Positions 1 to 9,600 of a DNA stretch of 27,596 nucleotides are shown piece after piece. The notes beneath the pieces are model-generated. The model ran no database searches. It was given only the letters and a program-made list of their open reading frames with translations, and was not told the origin of the DNA. Position 1 is the first letter of the stretch. Every line of letters begins with the position of its first letter. Made by a program: the position numbers and the translations under genes. The stretch comes from Apophysomyces variabilis (taxonomy: Eukaryota; Mucoromycota; Mucoromycetes; Mucorales; Mucoraceae), in assembly GCA_002749535.1 (NCBI GenBank), contig MZZL01000398.1, forward strand, positions 904,313 through 931,908. Reading direction: 5' to 3'.

Positions 1-5
1 GTCTT

Positions 6-372
6 ATGCTCTATCATCAGCACCGTAAGCCAGCAATGAAAACAATTGAGCGCATGATATCTATGACGAGCAATAGAAACAAACTGGCAAAAATACATGA
101 AGAAATGAGGGATGATGCTGGACAACATGTCGTGACAAGAAAAGATTTGTACAATCTTATGCAATTGCTGCGCGACCAGCGAAAAAGTGATTTNAGCTTG
201 GGAAAACGCAGAAAATGGCATACCCGAAAAGAAGAACAGCTGTAACTGCAAGGCAAAGGTTGACTACAAGCTTCCTTGTCAGCATATGTTACCTCCTGTA
301 GCAAATGGTACAATAGGAATTCACTTGATTCCACAGCGTTGCTACCTTAATTACGCGGAAGGTAACTATTGA
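6..372 (+). pseudogene. MULE fragment: N-terminal part joined to SWIM zinc finger
   Basis: Positions 6-193 encode a segment with the residues VTRKDLYNLMQLL, typical of the helical region in front of FAR1/MULE transposase cores. After the N at 194 the reading frame moves to a SWIM-type zinc finger with CNCKAKVDYKLPCQHML (CxC followed by CxH), which is normally found after the core and is thought to bind DNA or protein. The frame ends with a stop at about 370. The catalytic core that should lie between the two parts is absent, so this is a gapped or deleted copy. Function is lost as assembled. Confidence 0.65.
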
Positions 373-396
373 AGTTGGTAACGTCTTTTAGTGTAG

Positions 397-771
397 TTGT
401 CTTACGCATCACAACACAACGTAGAATATTTTCCTGCAAATACGTCAACCATTGGCGGGGAAATCCAACAAAACACGTTAACTCTATTGNGCACGAATGT
501 GAACAAGCTGCCCCTGGTCAATATTGTTGGTGTTAACAACCTAGGAAATACTAAGTTGCGTAACTTCTTGATCGGATATGCCTTTGTTGTCAACGAAAAG
601 CGTGAAACGTATGAATGGCTTCTGTCGACCATGCGATCCCTTATCTGGCCCCAAGGTCAGGTTGGATTATTTATCACCGACAACGANGAAAACAATTTCA
701 AGAAGATTGAAATAATACAGACTATCAATAATGCGCTCGACTCCTTAAAAGAAGTACCCTTAGAAGAGTGA
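397..771 (+). pseudogene. MULE transposase core fragment
   Basis: The frame contains LPLVNIVGVNNLGNTKL followed by an FVVNEKRETYEWLL stretch and VGLFITDN, matching the start of the MULE DDE transposase domain (the TD of the second motif is the usual second acidic position). The segment just before LPLVNIVG, where the first catalytic Asp of the DxTY motif should be, is missing at the N at 490. The segment after FITDN is cut by the N at 687, and what follows resembles a later part of the protein. The third catalytic residue is not present. Two of the three active-site positions are therefore lost, either biologically or by assembly. Confidence 0.65.
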
Positions 772-779
772 AACTTCCT

Positions 780-1318
780 CATATGACAAAAAAGAAAGGA
801 CGCTCAGAGACATCCAGTGGGAAACGGATCGAGTCCAGTTTTGAAACTGAGGAGAAACAAATCCGCAAAGATTCTCAAAAAGATAATGCCAGCTTGGACA
901 GCATGTATGAGAATAACTCCATTGACAGCAATGTCTATATTCTGCCTGGAAAGCGAGATCGTGAAGACAAGTTTCTTAAGAGCANAGATGGGTGTCTGTT
1001 TTGAGAAAAACAGCGAGGATTACACTGAGGTGGAAAAAGTAGTCCAACGCTTGTGTATAACCGCAACAAGGCAGCGTTTGATGAGGCTGAGGCCAAGTAC
1101 CGTGAATTAGCAGCAAAAGCAGCAAATGCTTACGCGAGCAGCAAAGCGAAAGCAAAGACTACTGTGAATGAAGCGCAACAGGAGCAGGACGGAGAAGATG
1201 AAAACAAGATGAAGAAAGCAGCAGAAAAGGCAACTGCTGATAGAATGAAGACAAAAATCCTTGACTATTTTAATAAGTACGTATACGTAAAATACAACTT
1301 GCAAACGCGTTATTAATT
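780..1318 (+). pseudogene. MULE linker and charged coiled segment
   Basis: The frame from 784 starts TKKKGRSETSSGKRIESSFE, the basic linker seen after the SWIM finger in FAR1/MULE proteins of early-diverging fungi. It runs to the N at 985. From about 1053 a highly charged, Ala/Lys/Glu-rich helix-forming stretch follows (AFDEAEAKYRELAAKAANAY and on), which looks like coiled coil. It ends at a stop at 1314-1316. No enzymatic motif is visible. The assignment of the second half to the transposon is inference from position. Confidence 0.4.
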
Positions 1319-1350
1319 ATATCTATAACTACTTTAAAAGTACCTTAGAA

Positions 1351-1722
1351 TACAAAGAAAAGTGGGCAGGACCTTATGCAGGAAACCACTATTCTCTTGG
1401 TGTGCGTACCACCCAACGAGTTGAGGGTACTCATTNCCAAATGGGAATTTGGTATACCCGCCTTTACTTTATCTCCCTGTGCGTGGGCCACTACCCCGCC
1501 AGAAACCACTCCCAGTTGTCTTGCACCATGTCAACGGAAACCACTGGATAACGTTGAACATGAAACGCGGTATCAAACTGAAGTGGCCGCGTATAGAAAG
1601 ATACGTCAAACAGGCGTGCTCTAAATTAGGCTATGGGCATAATATCCGAAAAACTATATGGAGATATCTTGATATTGAAAAGGATGCCGAGCAAAGCAGT
1701 GATTCTGTTATTGCTATTAACT
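1351..1722 (+). pseudogene. MULE post-core piece joined to OTU-like domain
   Basis: Positions 1351-1435 read KEKWAGPYAGNHYSLGVRTT and then QRVEGTH, the conserved stretch that follows the DDE core in this transposase family. After the N at 1436 the frame continues with LPVRGPLP and VVLHHVNGNHWITLNM, resembling the C-terminal strand and His of an OTU-like cysteine protease domain often fused to fungal and plant FAR1/MULE proteins. It stops at about 1722. The catalytic Cys part of the OTU fold is not present. SWIM and linker are missing between the two pieces. Confidence 0.6.
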
Positions 1723-1918
1723 AGTTATATACAACTATATTTGCTATGTTGCAAAATTATTACCAACTTAAATACTAAATTATATACTAAATTATATGTC
1801 TAACAGTTTGTTATAAGCAGCTCCTCTTTTCCCCTACTACTGTCAGAATTGTTTCATATTCATTCATCATAATTACCTTATCTTTGCTAATATTTGTTAT
1901 ATGGACAGATTTCATTTA
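1723..1918. other. AT-rich spacer
   Basis: No coding signal is seen. It is AT-rich and includes a short tandem duplication of the 12-mer atactaaattat near 1774-1798, with no further recognisable structure. Confidence 0.5.
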
Positions 1919-1933
1919 CAGGAAACTCCACTT

Positions 1934-2056
1934 GGGACACTCCACTACGGGACACTCCACTACGGGACACTCCACCTGTTTATAGTAATCATCGTCACCT
2001 TTATTTTAGAAAGCGCTCAGAAATGGGGGGACTGGAGTGTCCCGTTGGAGTGTCCG
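1934..2056. repeat. 15-bp tandem repeat with inverted copies
   Basis: The unit gggacactccactac occurs at 1934-1948 and 1949-1963, with a third copy diverging at its end at 1964-1978. The reverse complement of its core, ggagtgtccc, appears at 2034-2043 and again with one change at 2047-2056. Direct repeats facing inverted repeats across about 55 bp could form a hairpin or represent a subterminal repeat cluster of a transposon. It lies just downstream of the MULE pieces, so a transposon end is a reasonable inference. Confidence 0.7.
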
Positions 2057-2224
2057 CAGTAATTCCCAAAGCTTATTGGGAATACGTAGATATACGGTCA
2101 CTAGGATAAATGTGAAACAAATAATAAGTTTCCTATACCAAGATAACTGAAGTAGATACGACCTATTTTCCACAAGAGAGTGCAGCATCAAAAGAAATTC
2201 TAAGTACCTTTTTTTTGTGGAAAC

Positions 2225-2265
2225 ATTTGCGCTGCTCGAAACCGTTGTATTCGAGTGGCGCAAAT
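2225..2265. repeat. Strong imperfect inverted repeat (hairpin)
   Basis: The left arm TTTGCGCTGCTCGAA (2226-2240) faces TTCGAGTGGCGCAAA (2250-2264) across a 9-nt loop. All positions pair if the two TG/TG steps are allowed as G-T wobbles, and one extra A-T pair extends it outside. A 12-bp direct repeat aaattctaagta at 2195-2206 and 2283-2294 brackets the hairpin. It lies between the transposon debris and the L1-domain gene. Confidence 0.7.
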
Positions 2266-2353
2266 TTCTTTTCTTTGGTGCAAAATTCTAAGTAACGCAA
2301 AAAAACTTCATGCAGCGCGAACGTCACTCGCAAAATCCTCTGGCGCATGAACC

Positions 2354-2376
2354 ACAGTCACCAGCGAAGTGACTGT
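2354..2376. repeat. 8-bp perfect inverted repeat upstream of L1-domain gene
   Basis: acagtcac (2354-2361) pairs with gtgactgt (2369-2376) around a 7-nt loop, 74 bp before the start codon of the next gene. It could be a protein-binding dyad or a 5' UTR hairpin. No known site was recognised. Confidence 0.45.
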
Positions 2377-2449
2377 TGAGTGGCTTGCAATAAAGTTTTC
2401 CTGTTCACCTTTTTTTGAGCACTCAGAACAAACCCCTCGAAAACATACC

Positions 2450-3446
2450 ATGAACCCCGCCTTTGACGAAGAACAGGTAAGGCATTAATCAGGTCGTGCA
2501 AGTGTTTGTATCGTGTTCTTATGTTAGTGATAAATAGGCCAGAAAAGCTGTTGCCGCTATATATAAATGGTCGGAAACCAAAAGTTCAAACGATCTCTTG
2601 GGCAACGATCCTAATGTGTTTCTGCAAGTTACCACCAAACGTATACTGAAAAAGAATAAATCCATGTCCGTCAAGCCAAAGCGAATGTGAGTAGTGTTTT
2701 AGCTGAGCTATTTCCGTTTTAACGTTTCGGTTTTTAGTGCGTTAAAATATTCGCCATACTCAGACGCTGCGGAAGCTTGCTTAATTGTAAAGAACGACGC
2801 AGAGAAATGGGAAGAAAAGCTGAAGGAGCTCGATGTGAACTGGGTCACAAAGGTACTAAACGTTGTGTTATCCGACTTGAAATTCTGAAATATTATACTT
2901 TTAAGGTTATTACCGTGAAGTCTCTGAAAGCAATGCAATTTGAAGAGAAAAGAAAATTGACATCTTCGTACGAATTGTTCCTGGTGGATGATCGCGTTCA
3001 GCATGCAGCAATGAGTGTTTCTGGTGGTATCTTCGCCAAAAAGAATAAGTAAGATTGGGATATTAAAAGTAATTGGTCTTCTGACGAACTTTTCTTGTAG
3101 ATATCCCGCAGCTGTCAGGTTAAGCGGAGATATCAAGGCAAGATTGCAGAAAATGCTTATTTCATCATATACTCGCCCGACTGAAGGTGTTTGCCAGTAA
3201 GTTATAATATGCGGAATCCAAGGATGTCTTTCGAACAATTTCTGACAATTTCTTTTTCTGTACGCTTATAGTTCTACGAGAATTGGTTACCTTGGAATGA
3301 ACAAAGATCATTTGTACCAAAATCTCCTGGCAGCTTTACCTAAGCTTGTGGAAATTAGTGCAAACGACTGGCAGGCTGTCCAGACGATTGGTGTGCAGCC
3401 AGAGAGAGGACCAACACTGCCACTTTACAGTGACAGTTCTGAATAG
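2450..3446 (+). CDS. Ribosomal L1 domain-containing nucleolar protein (Utp30/Cic1/RSL1D1-like)
   Basis: Six exons: 2450-2476, 2538-2686, 2738-2852, 2906-3048, 3101-3196, 3272-3446; total 705 nt, 234 aa, all junctions GT..AG and in phase. The family (yeast Utp30 and Cic1, human RSL1D1) acts in the nucleolus in pre-ribosome assembly. Visible landmarks are NDLLGNDPNVFLQVTTKRIL in exon 2, the YELFLVDDRV strand in exon 4, and the C-terminal STRIGYLGMNKDHLYQNLL followed by a LPLYSDSSE end, the normal layout of a single L1 domain. It is shorter than RSL1D1, which has a long basic tail, and close in size to Utp30. The start is the first ATG and gives MNPAFDEEQ. Its neighbour eS4 is convergent, 224 bp away. 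Recognition of the fold is firm; which of the paralogues it is remains open. Confidence 0.85.
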
Positions 3447-3670
3447 ATGATCTGTTTATAGCACTCAAATTCCATGCTAAACAAAAATCCACCACAAGTA
3501 ATCGCCATTTTGCATTTTTTTGTTTCCTTTTTACATTATAAAGCCTTAGAAAACATCTGATTTTGAGCCTGTTAAATGTTGATCCTTTGGCACTGACAGA
3601 GAACTGTCAAGCAAAAAAAAAAAAAAAAAAAGTTTACTGCATTCACATATTTATTTCAAAAATCGATCAC
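3447..3670. other. Convergent intergenic region with 19-nt A tract
   Basis: This 224-bp spacer separates two convergent 3' ends. It holds an uninterrupted run of 19 A at 3613-3631, which is T-rich on the transcribed strand of eS4 about 40 nt past its stop. It may take part in 3'-end formation, but no canonical signal is certain. Confidence 0.5.
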
Positions 3671-4883
3671 TTAGTGAGCAGCAGCGGCAGCAGCAGCTCT
3701 GCGGCGGTCACGTTCCTCAGCAATTGTCAACTTGATACCCTTACCCTTAGGAAGAGAGATCCAGGGCTTAGTTCCTTGGCCAATAACGAACACGTTGGAG
3801 ATACGGGTGGCAAAGACGCGGTCAAGGGAATCCTTGATGTGGACAATTTCGAAACCACCAATGTGGCGCTCACGGTGAACAATGGTGCCAACACGACCAA
3901 TGGAACGACCACCAGTGACCATAACAACATTGCCAACGTCAAACTTGACGAAGTCGACAATCTTGTTCTGTTCAAGATCGAAGCGAACGGTATCGTTGAC
4001 CTTGATCAAAGGATCGGGGTAACGAATGGTGCGACCGTCGTGGGTGACGACGTAGGGGATACCCTTGGCGCCGATCATAACCTTCTTGATCTTGCAAAGC
4101 TTGTACTTGGCCTCCTCATCGGTGATACGATGGATGGCGAAGCGACCTTTAACGTCATAGACGAGACGGAAGTTTTCACCCGTTTTCTCAATGGTAATAA
4201 CGTCTGTTAACCATCAAGTCAAAGAGAAAAGCATCCGGGATTCGTCAAAGCTCTCGCCATCAATCACAATTGTCCCAAACCAAAATCTCCTCTTTCACTT
4301 ACCCATGAAACCAGCAGGGAAGGTGCTGTCAGTGCGGACCTTGCCATCAACCTTGACCAAACGCTGCATCAAGATGGACTGAACTTCACGACCGTTGAGA
4401 GCATACTTAAGACGGTTTCTCAAGAACACAATCAAGGGTAAGCATTCGCGGGTCTTGTGGGGACCGGAGCTGGGCTTAGGAGCATAGTTGCCTATTCAAT
4501 ACAATGAATTAATAACGAGGATCACAATATAATGATTTTCAGTGTCCATCATGTGAATCCCAATGAAGAAAAATTCAGGTAACAAATCAACTCGTCACAT
4601 TTCACTTTCGGATTGTTGAGCTTGACTAATTTGATTTTTTTGTTCATCACAATTTCAGGAACGTAAAACGCGCTCCATGAAGCATTTCTTCTCTGTTGAC
4701 AACATCCTTCCCCCCCAAAACAAGAAGGAAAACATGGAACATAACGTACCCAAAAGCTTGTCGAGCATCCAGTGCTTAGGGGCGGCCAAGCGCTTCATGT
4801 GCTTCTTAGGTCCACGAGCCTTTGAAGATTGATGGATGGATTAGTTACTGATGTTCGTTGCCTGTTTGTCTTCATCCTACCAT
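3671..4883 (-). CDS. RPS4: 40S ribosomal protein eS4
   Basis: Four exons on the minus strand: 4881-4883 (ATG only), 4750-4819, 4303-4491, 3671-4203; 795 nt, 264 aa, the usual eS4 length. The protein begins [20 protein letters not shown], followed by the S4 RNA-binding region ([20 protein letters not shown]), the central domain ([16 protein letters not shown]) and the KOW-type C-terminal part ([20 protein letters not shown]). It is a structural component of the small ribosomal subunit body. The first intron (4820-4880) falls exactly after the initiator ATG, an arrangement also known for vertebrate RPS4 genes. The second intron (4492-4749) is long for this genome and carries a probable snoRNA. 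A long antisense open frame across the last exon is a shadow. Confidence 0.97.
4570..4656 (-). ncRNA. Probable intronic C/D-box snoRNA guiding LSU rRNA 2'-O-methylation
   Basis: Inside eS4 intron 2, same strand as the host, the order is box C GTGATGA (4650-4644), a guide, D'-like CCGA (4611-4608), C'-like GTGACGA (4598-4592) and box D CTGA (4578-4575). Short A/T-rich arms flanking C and D can pair with one mismatch. The guide AGTCAAGCTCAACA (4627-4614) is perfectly complementary over 14 nt to TGTTGAGCTTGACT, a highly conserved stretch of eukaryotic large-subunit rRNA (from memory, after GAAGACCC in domain V). Ribosomal protein introns are classic snoRNA hosts. By the D'+5 rule the modified base would be the U opposite 4616; this depends on CCGA being the true D' box. 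The exact ends are estimates. Confidence 0.75.
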
Positions 4884-5246
4884 TGCGTTTCAGTAGGAAG
4901 AAAAGGTAAGGAAGTGCGAACGATTCACTCTATGCTGGCTTTAAAGACGATAGCAGTCCGGTCCGGGATTGAAAGCTTGTCACACTTGAGTCGGGCCGTA
5001 TTTATTCATTCCGGATTTGGAACTTGAAAAAGTTGCCTCACATTTTGAGCAACTTGTGCATTCTCTCTCGAGTCATTCTTTGGCTCCAGGAACTACATGC
5101 TTTTATTGTTTGATCTAAGGGAAAAATTGCCCAAATTACCTTTCTGCTTTACACCGTAACAACGACCTGCTATGGCGATATCAAGTCCTATAAAGCAAAT
5201 CGAAAGCAATTTTAACATCTGTTCAATAGAGCACTCAAAAAGCAAA

Positions 5247-5275
5247 GGTAAATCTATCATCTTGATAGATTTACC
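5247..5275. repeat. Perfect 13-bp inverted repeat
   Basis: ggtaaatctatca (5247-5259) and tgatagatttacc (5263-5275) are exact reverse complements separated by tct. The dyad is nearly continuous, so it could extrude as a cruciform or be a dimeric protein site. It lies about 365 bp upstream of the eS4 start. Confidence 0.8.
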
Positions 5276-5314
5276 AAAACAAACACTCTTATTTAAAATC
5301 CTATTTAAGTGATT

Positions 5315-5330
5315 ATAAAAGCGCTTTTAT
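5315..5330. repeat. 16-bp perfect palindrome
   Basis: ATAAAAGCGCTTTTAT is fully self-complementary. It lies 40 bp from the 13-bp inverted repeat, in the same intergenic region; no known factor site was recognised. Confidence 0.7.
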
Positions 5331-6625
5331 CTTGTCTGCATGATCATCCGCGTCGAATTCTAAACTATCTCTGCCCTGACGTGGCATATTATGCTTTCCC
5401 CATGACGATCATGCCAACACCGCATGTTTTTGAGGGAATAGAAAACTTAGTCTTTTTGATAAGAGGCAACACCTGTCTAGAATAGCGTAGACTACTGATT
5501 AAACCAACAGTGTTCACAGCTGCATTACCAAGATTTGCCTCTTGGACTGGGAGATTTCCATGATCAACCTTTGATATATTTTATGTATTTCGCTAGAAAC
5601 GGACAAACACAATGAGGTCATTTTGTGTCTGAAACTAAAGAAGAAGGAAGATTGGAATGAAGCATCTACTTCGATAATGCAGTCTGTGAAACGCTGTATA
5701 GGATTCATGCTTAGGCATTATGGGATAGCTAGAGGTGGATGAAGAGTAACCCAGACTGATATTAAATGGCGCAAATAGATTAAAGAAAGATAGATTGATA
5801 TTCATTCACGTTTCTTTGTTGTATCACGCAACAAGAATTCGGGTAAACAATCTTCCTTAAATTTGATGCAACATGATACTTTGTCATGTGGCCAGTTAAT
5901 GAAAAAAATGACGAAATCAAAAAGAAACCGTCACTCTAGCGTAGCGGCACCCCTACATGCAAAGGAGTTTGAAACGTGGTTGTTTGTGAAACGTCAGGTA
6001 ACGTTGTCTTAAGCAACGTATAATGAACGGGGACAGTAAAACCTCCTAACGCTTGACAGTTTTACACAGTTTGAATACAAATGGGTTTGGTCGTTTTGAC
6101 CTTATATCCAGAAAAAATGGATAGACGGAAATAATAGGTTTAAGAGAAAAGGTGAAAAGAGTTTAACTTCGTTTCTCACGACCAGGCGCCGATACTAATA
6201 ATTGACTTTGATCGGGTTACGTTTCATTTGCTATGCTAATGCAAGCTATCATACAGAAAGAACAGCTACATCCAGTTTAATGAAAAAGATGAGGTATATA
6301 TGTGTATATATATATTTTGAAGAAAGTAAAATAAAGTTAAAACGTCTAAAGGAGCAGAGTATCGTGAGCTAAATAAATTAATGCATAGAGCAAAACATAT
6401 TCCGGGAACAATCCCATCGGGAGGACGCCACATCACAAACAACGGGGCATTTTTTGTGTTACGACACTGTAACAGGGCACACCATTTTTTAAAACCACGA
6501 CAAACTCCGGGGAATAAAAGAAAAGTATCAAAAAAAATTTTTTACCCTTCTTCTTAAGCTACAGAAGTCGATGTATATTTTCGCTAAAGATCTACAGTGG
6601 ATACGTTCTTATTATTACGCTATCA

Positions 6626-9600
6626 ATGACTCAGAACCCCCTAAACAATTCTCTGGCTTTTATGAAAGCATCACCCGCAAACTCTTCAACAACTTCATTT
6701 GAACGAACTCCACCCAACTCATCATCCAACCACCGCCAAAGATCAGGCAGTGTCGTCAAAGTCATGTCACACCATAACTCCCCTGCTCCTTCTTCCTCAG
6801 CAAAACAGGAAACATTAGCAAAAAGATCATTGAGCATATCCGAAGGCCTCCATTCAAGACGCTCATCATCTTTTGCTCATCGTGAATCTCACAATGACAA
6901 TCCTCTGCCACCAATCAATCATGCCTTAAACTCTTCTACTACCTCATTCTCGCAGTTATCAGAATCAAACTGGGCTAATAAATATGAAGACTTTGACATA
7001 AAAAAGCCAATAGGTAAAAAGACAATAAGAAAGAAAGGAACTCTTGAATAACTGACCCGGGTTCTACTTGAAAAACTTAGGTTATGGCTCATCAGCCGTC
7101 GTCTATTGTGCCGTGTACAAACCATTAAACAAACGTGTCGCTGTCAAAATGATCGATTTGGATATGTTCGAACGCAATCAGATTGACGAACTTCGTGTAA
7201 GTTGCCCCACCAGAAATGAGAAACATTATATGCTAAAGGCTTTTTTTAAATATTTGTTTACTTGCATTTAGCGCGAAACAGCCCTTATGGCGTTATCTAA
7301 GCATCCTAATGTACTTCCTGTCTATGGTTCATTTGTGAATGGGTCCAAGCTATATATTGTTACACCATATCTCTCTGCAGGTAAGATAATGAGAATATTA
7401 TCTGGCCGTTTGGAGTCTAACATAAAATGTATAAATAGGCTCATGTCTGGATATTATGAAAACAACATTTCCCGATGGATTTGACGAAGTCAGTATTGCA
7501 ACGATCCTGAAACAAGCATTGGAAGGACTCGTTTATTTGCACAAAAATAATCATATTCATCGAGACGTAAAAGCCGGAAATTTATTAATGGATGAATATG
7601 GCACCGTCTTGTTGGCTGATTTTGGCGTTTCCAGTTCACTGAGCGAAAATGGCGATCTAAGAAGAACTTTTGTTGGAACAGTAAGTCGAAAGGCAAACAA
7701 TCATGAAAGGCTTATGCGACTCATCATTTGCTTTTAGCCTTGTTGGATGGCTCCTGAAGTCATGGAACAACAAGGATACGATTACAAGGCCGATATTTGG
7801 AGTTTCGGTATTACTGCATTGGAGTTATCCATGGGTCATGCTCCATTTGCAAAATATCCCCCAATGAAGGTATTTATTTTACTGACATAAAAAGTAGAAA
7901 CATTAAGTCATGTTGGTTTAGGTGTTGATGATGACACTGTCAAACGATCCTCCAACATTGGATCGCGAAAATGCAAAACACAAATATTCTAAATCATTTA
8001 AGGATATGATTGATATGTGTCTGCAAAAAGATCCTAAGAGAAGGTTAGTTCACTTCTGTCATATGATGATCATTATCTGATGTAATATTTAGACCTTCGG
8101 CGGAAAAGCTGTTGCAGCATCCTTTTTTCAAACAGGTCAAGAAGAAAGAGTATCTCTGCAAGTCCGTACTCGCCTACGTTCCACCGTTAGATCAGAGACC
8201 GCATAAGAAGGTGCCACAGAGACATATATCCTTTGAAACTTCCGAACAATGGGATTTCGATACCCAATCCGATTCTGAGGGTTATGAGGCCGCCAACAAG
8301 GCTCAAACGCAGGCTCAGCCTCAACAGCAGCCACACCCTGCCCCTGCTCCAAAGAAACATATTTCTTTTGGTGATGTTGTCATTCGAGACCCTGCACGGC
8401 CACAACAACAAATGTCACCTGTTGCTGAAAGCCCAGTAATAGTTTCCACACCAGAAACGACTGCCAAGAAATCGCGGTTTGTTATCGAAGAAACACGAGA
8501 TACAAGCGACAGTACACCAGGATCACAACAGCTGTCAGCATCCCCACCAAGCCATCAAATCACGCCTTCTATGTCCCCACCGTCGGTCAGTTCCGATTCC
8601 GGAAATACACAATCTTCAGGTATCGGTCTCGGTATTTCCTCAAAATCTCCACATGAAGTGGAAGTCAAAAAGGGTCGTTTCAGTGTCAATCAAACGCCTC
8701 AATCACGACCGTGTACCCCGGCAGAAGGGAACGAACCTCAGGCTTCTGCATCTACATCACAGACACCTCAACAGGATTCAAGACCAACACCAATATCCCG
8801 TGCAACAAGTCATGATAGTTTGGCAGGAGGTAAAAAACAAAGAAAAAAAAAGTGAATGCAAGGTTAAATTTAAGATTAACAAACGTTGATTGTCTTGTAG
8901 AACGGAGGTCAAGGTTTGAAGTACAACATTCGCTTTCATCGACATCCAGCCATTCGAGCAATCTAGCCGACCAACATCTTCGATTCGAAGGCGTACCCTT
9001 ATCACGCGAGAATTCATCCTCTGGGTTATCGGTTTCTCGTGACACAGCAGGCAGCTGCTGCAAGATCAGTCGATTTTCAGTAGAGAAAGAAGGGACACCT
9101 TCGGTTAAGGAGGTCTTGGGAACCTATGGTGAGGTGCAGCCTTCACCAGAATGCCGTAAAAAGGGTCGTTTCGAGCTGACTGGTGGAACACCGACCGTGA
9201 GTGATACCAAATCCGAGAAATCTGATGGGAAAGCGACTATGGGCTCGGTAGACTTCACTCCTCATACTGTAGCGGGATACATAGAATCGCCACAGTCTTC
9301 TGTAACAGGTTCCCCATCTGTCTCACCAAATAACTCTCTTTCACGTGGACAGCCGCATCAATTACTGGACCCAGTTGCATCTCAAGCTATGTTTGCGCAG
9401 ATGGAAGCTTTGTTGAAGCAAACAGAGATGCAACGAGCCATGATGCAAGATGTCATGGCCAGCATGGCTGCTATCACCGGTGTTCAAACACCATCGTCAA
9501 TATCAGTAGCCACGATGTCAGCCGCGCCTACGCGGAGCAAGTCAGAATTTGGGTAAAGACTGCTCCCGAAAGAGGAAAGATGAACTAAATTTTGCTGTGC

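Larger units (their letters stand above)
1..1722 (+). mobile_element. Fragmented Mutator-like element (MULE, FAR1/OTU type)
   Basis: Pieces of one transposase family are strung together on the plus strand: an N-terminal DNA-binding-like part, a SWIM zinc finger, part of the MULE transposase core, a basic linker, the region after the core, and an OTU-like domain. A full element of this family normally reads N-terminus, core, post-core, SWIM, linker, OTU. Here the pieces read as up to three partial copies, each internally in the expected order but with its middle missing at a single N (positions 194, 490, 687, 985, 1436). There are also true stop codons between pieces. The element cannot encode an intact transposase as assembled. 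Terminal inverted repeats were not identified with certainty. Family assignment rests on my recognition of motifs, not on a search. Confidence 0.75.
4884..6625. other. Divergent intergenic region (eS4 / kinase)
   Basis: About 1.7 kb between two divergent starts, so it should hold both promoters. No convincing gene is seen; the open frames are short and without family features. It contains two perfect inverted repeats (listed separately), a TA-rich stretch around 6293-6318 and an A/T-homopolymer stretch near 6528-6542 shortly before the kinase ATG. Confidence 0.55.

Noticed and set aside
3563..4210. 215-codon plus-strand open frame
   Set aside because: It is the antisense of eS4 exon 4; the minus strand encodes a textbook ribosomal protein, and the plus frame has the Asn/Val/Thr-rich look of a shadow.
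8479..8889. 136-aa open frame inside the kinase tail region
   Set aside because: Alternative frame of kinase exon 7, without domain features; the kinase frame splices in phase on both sides.
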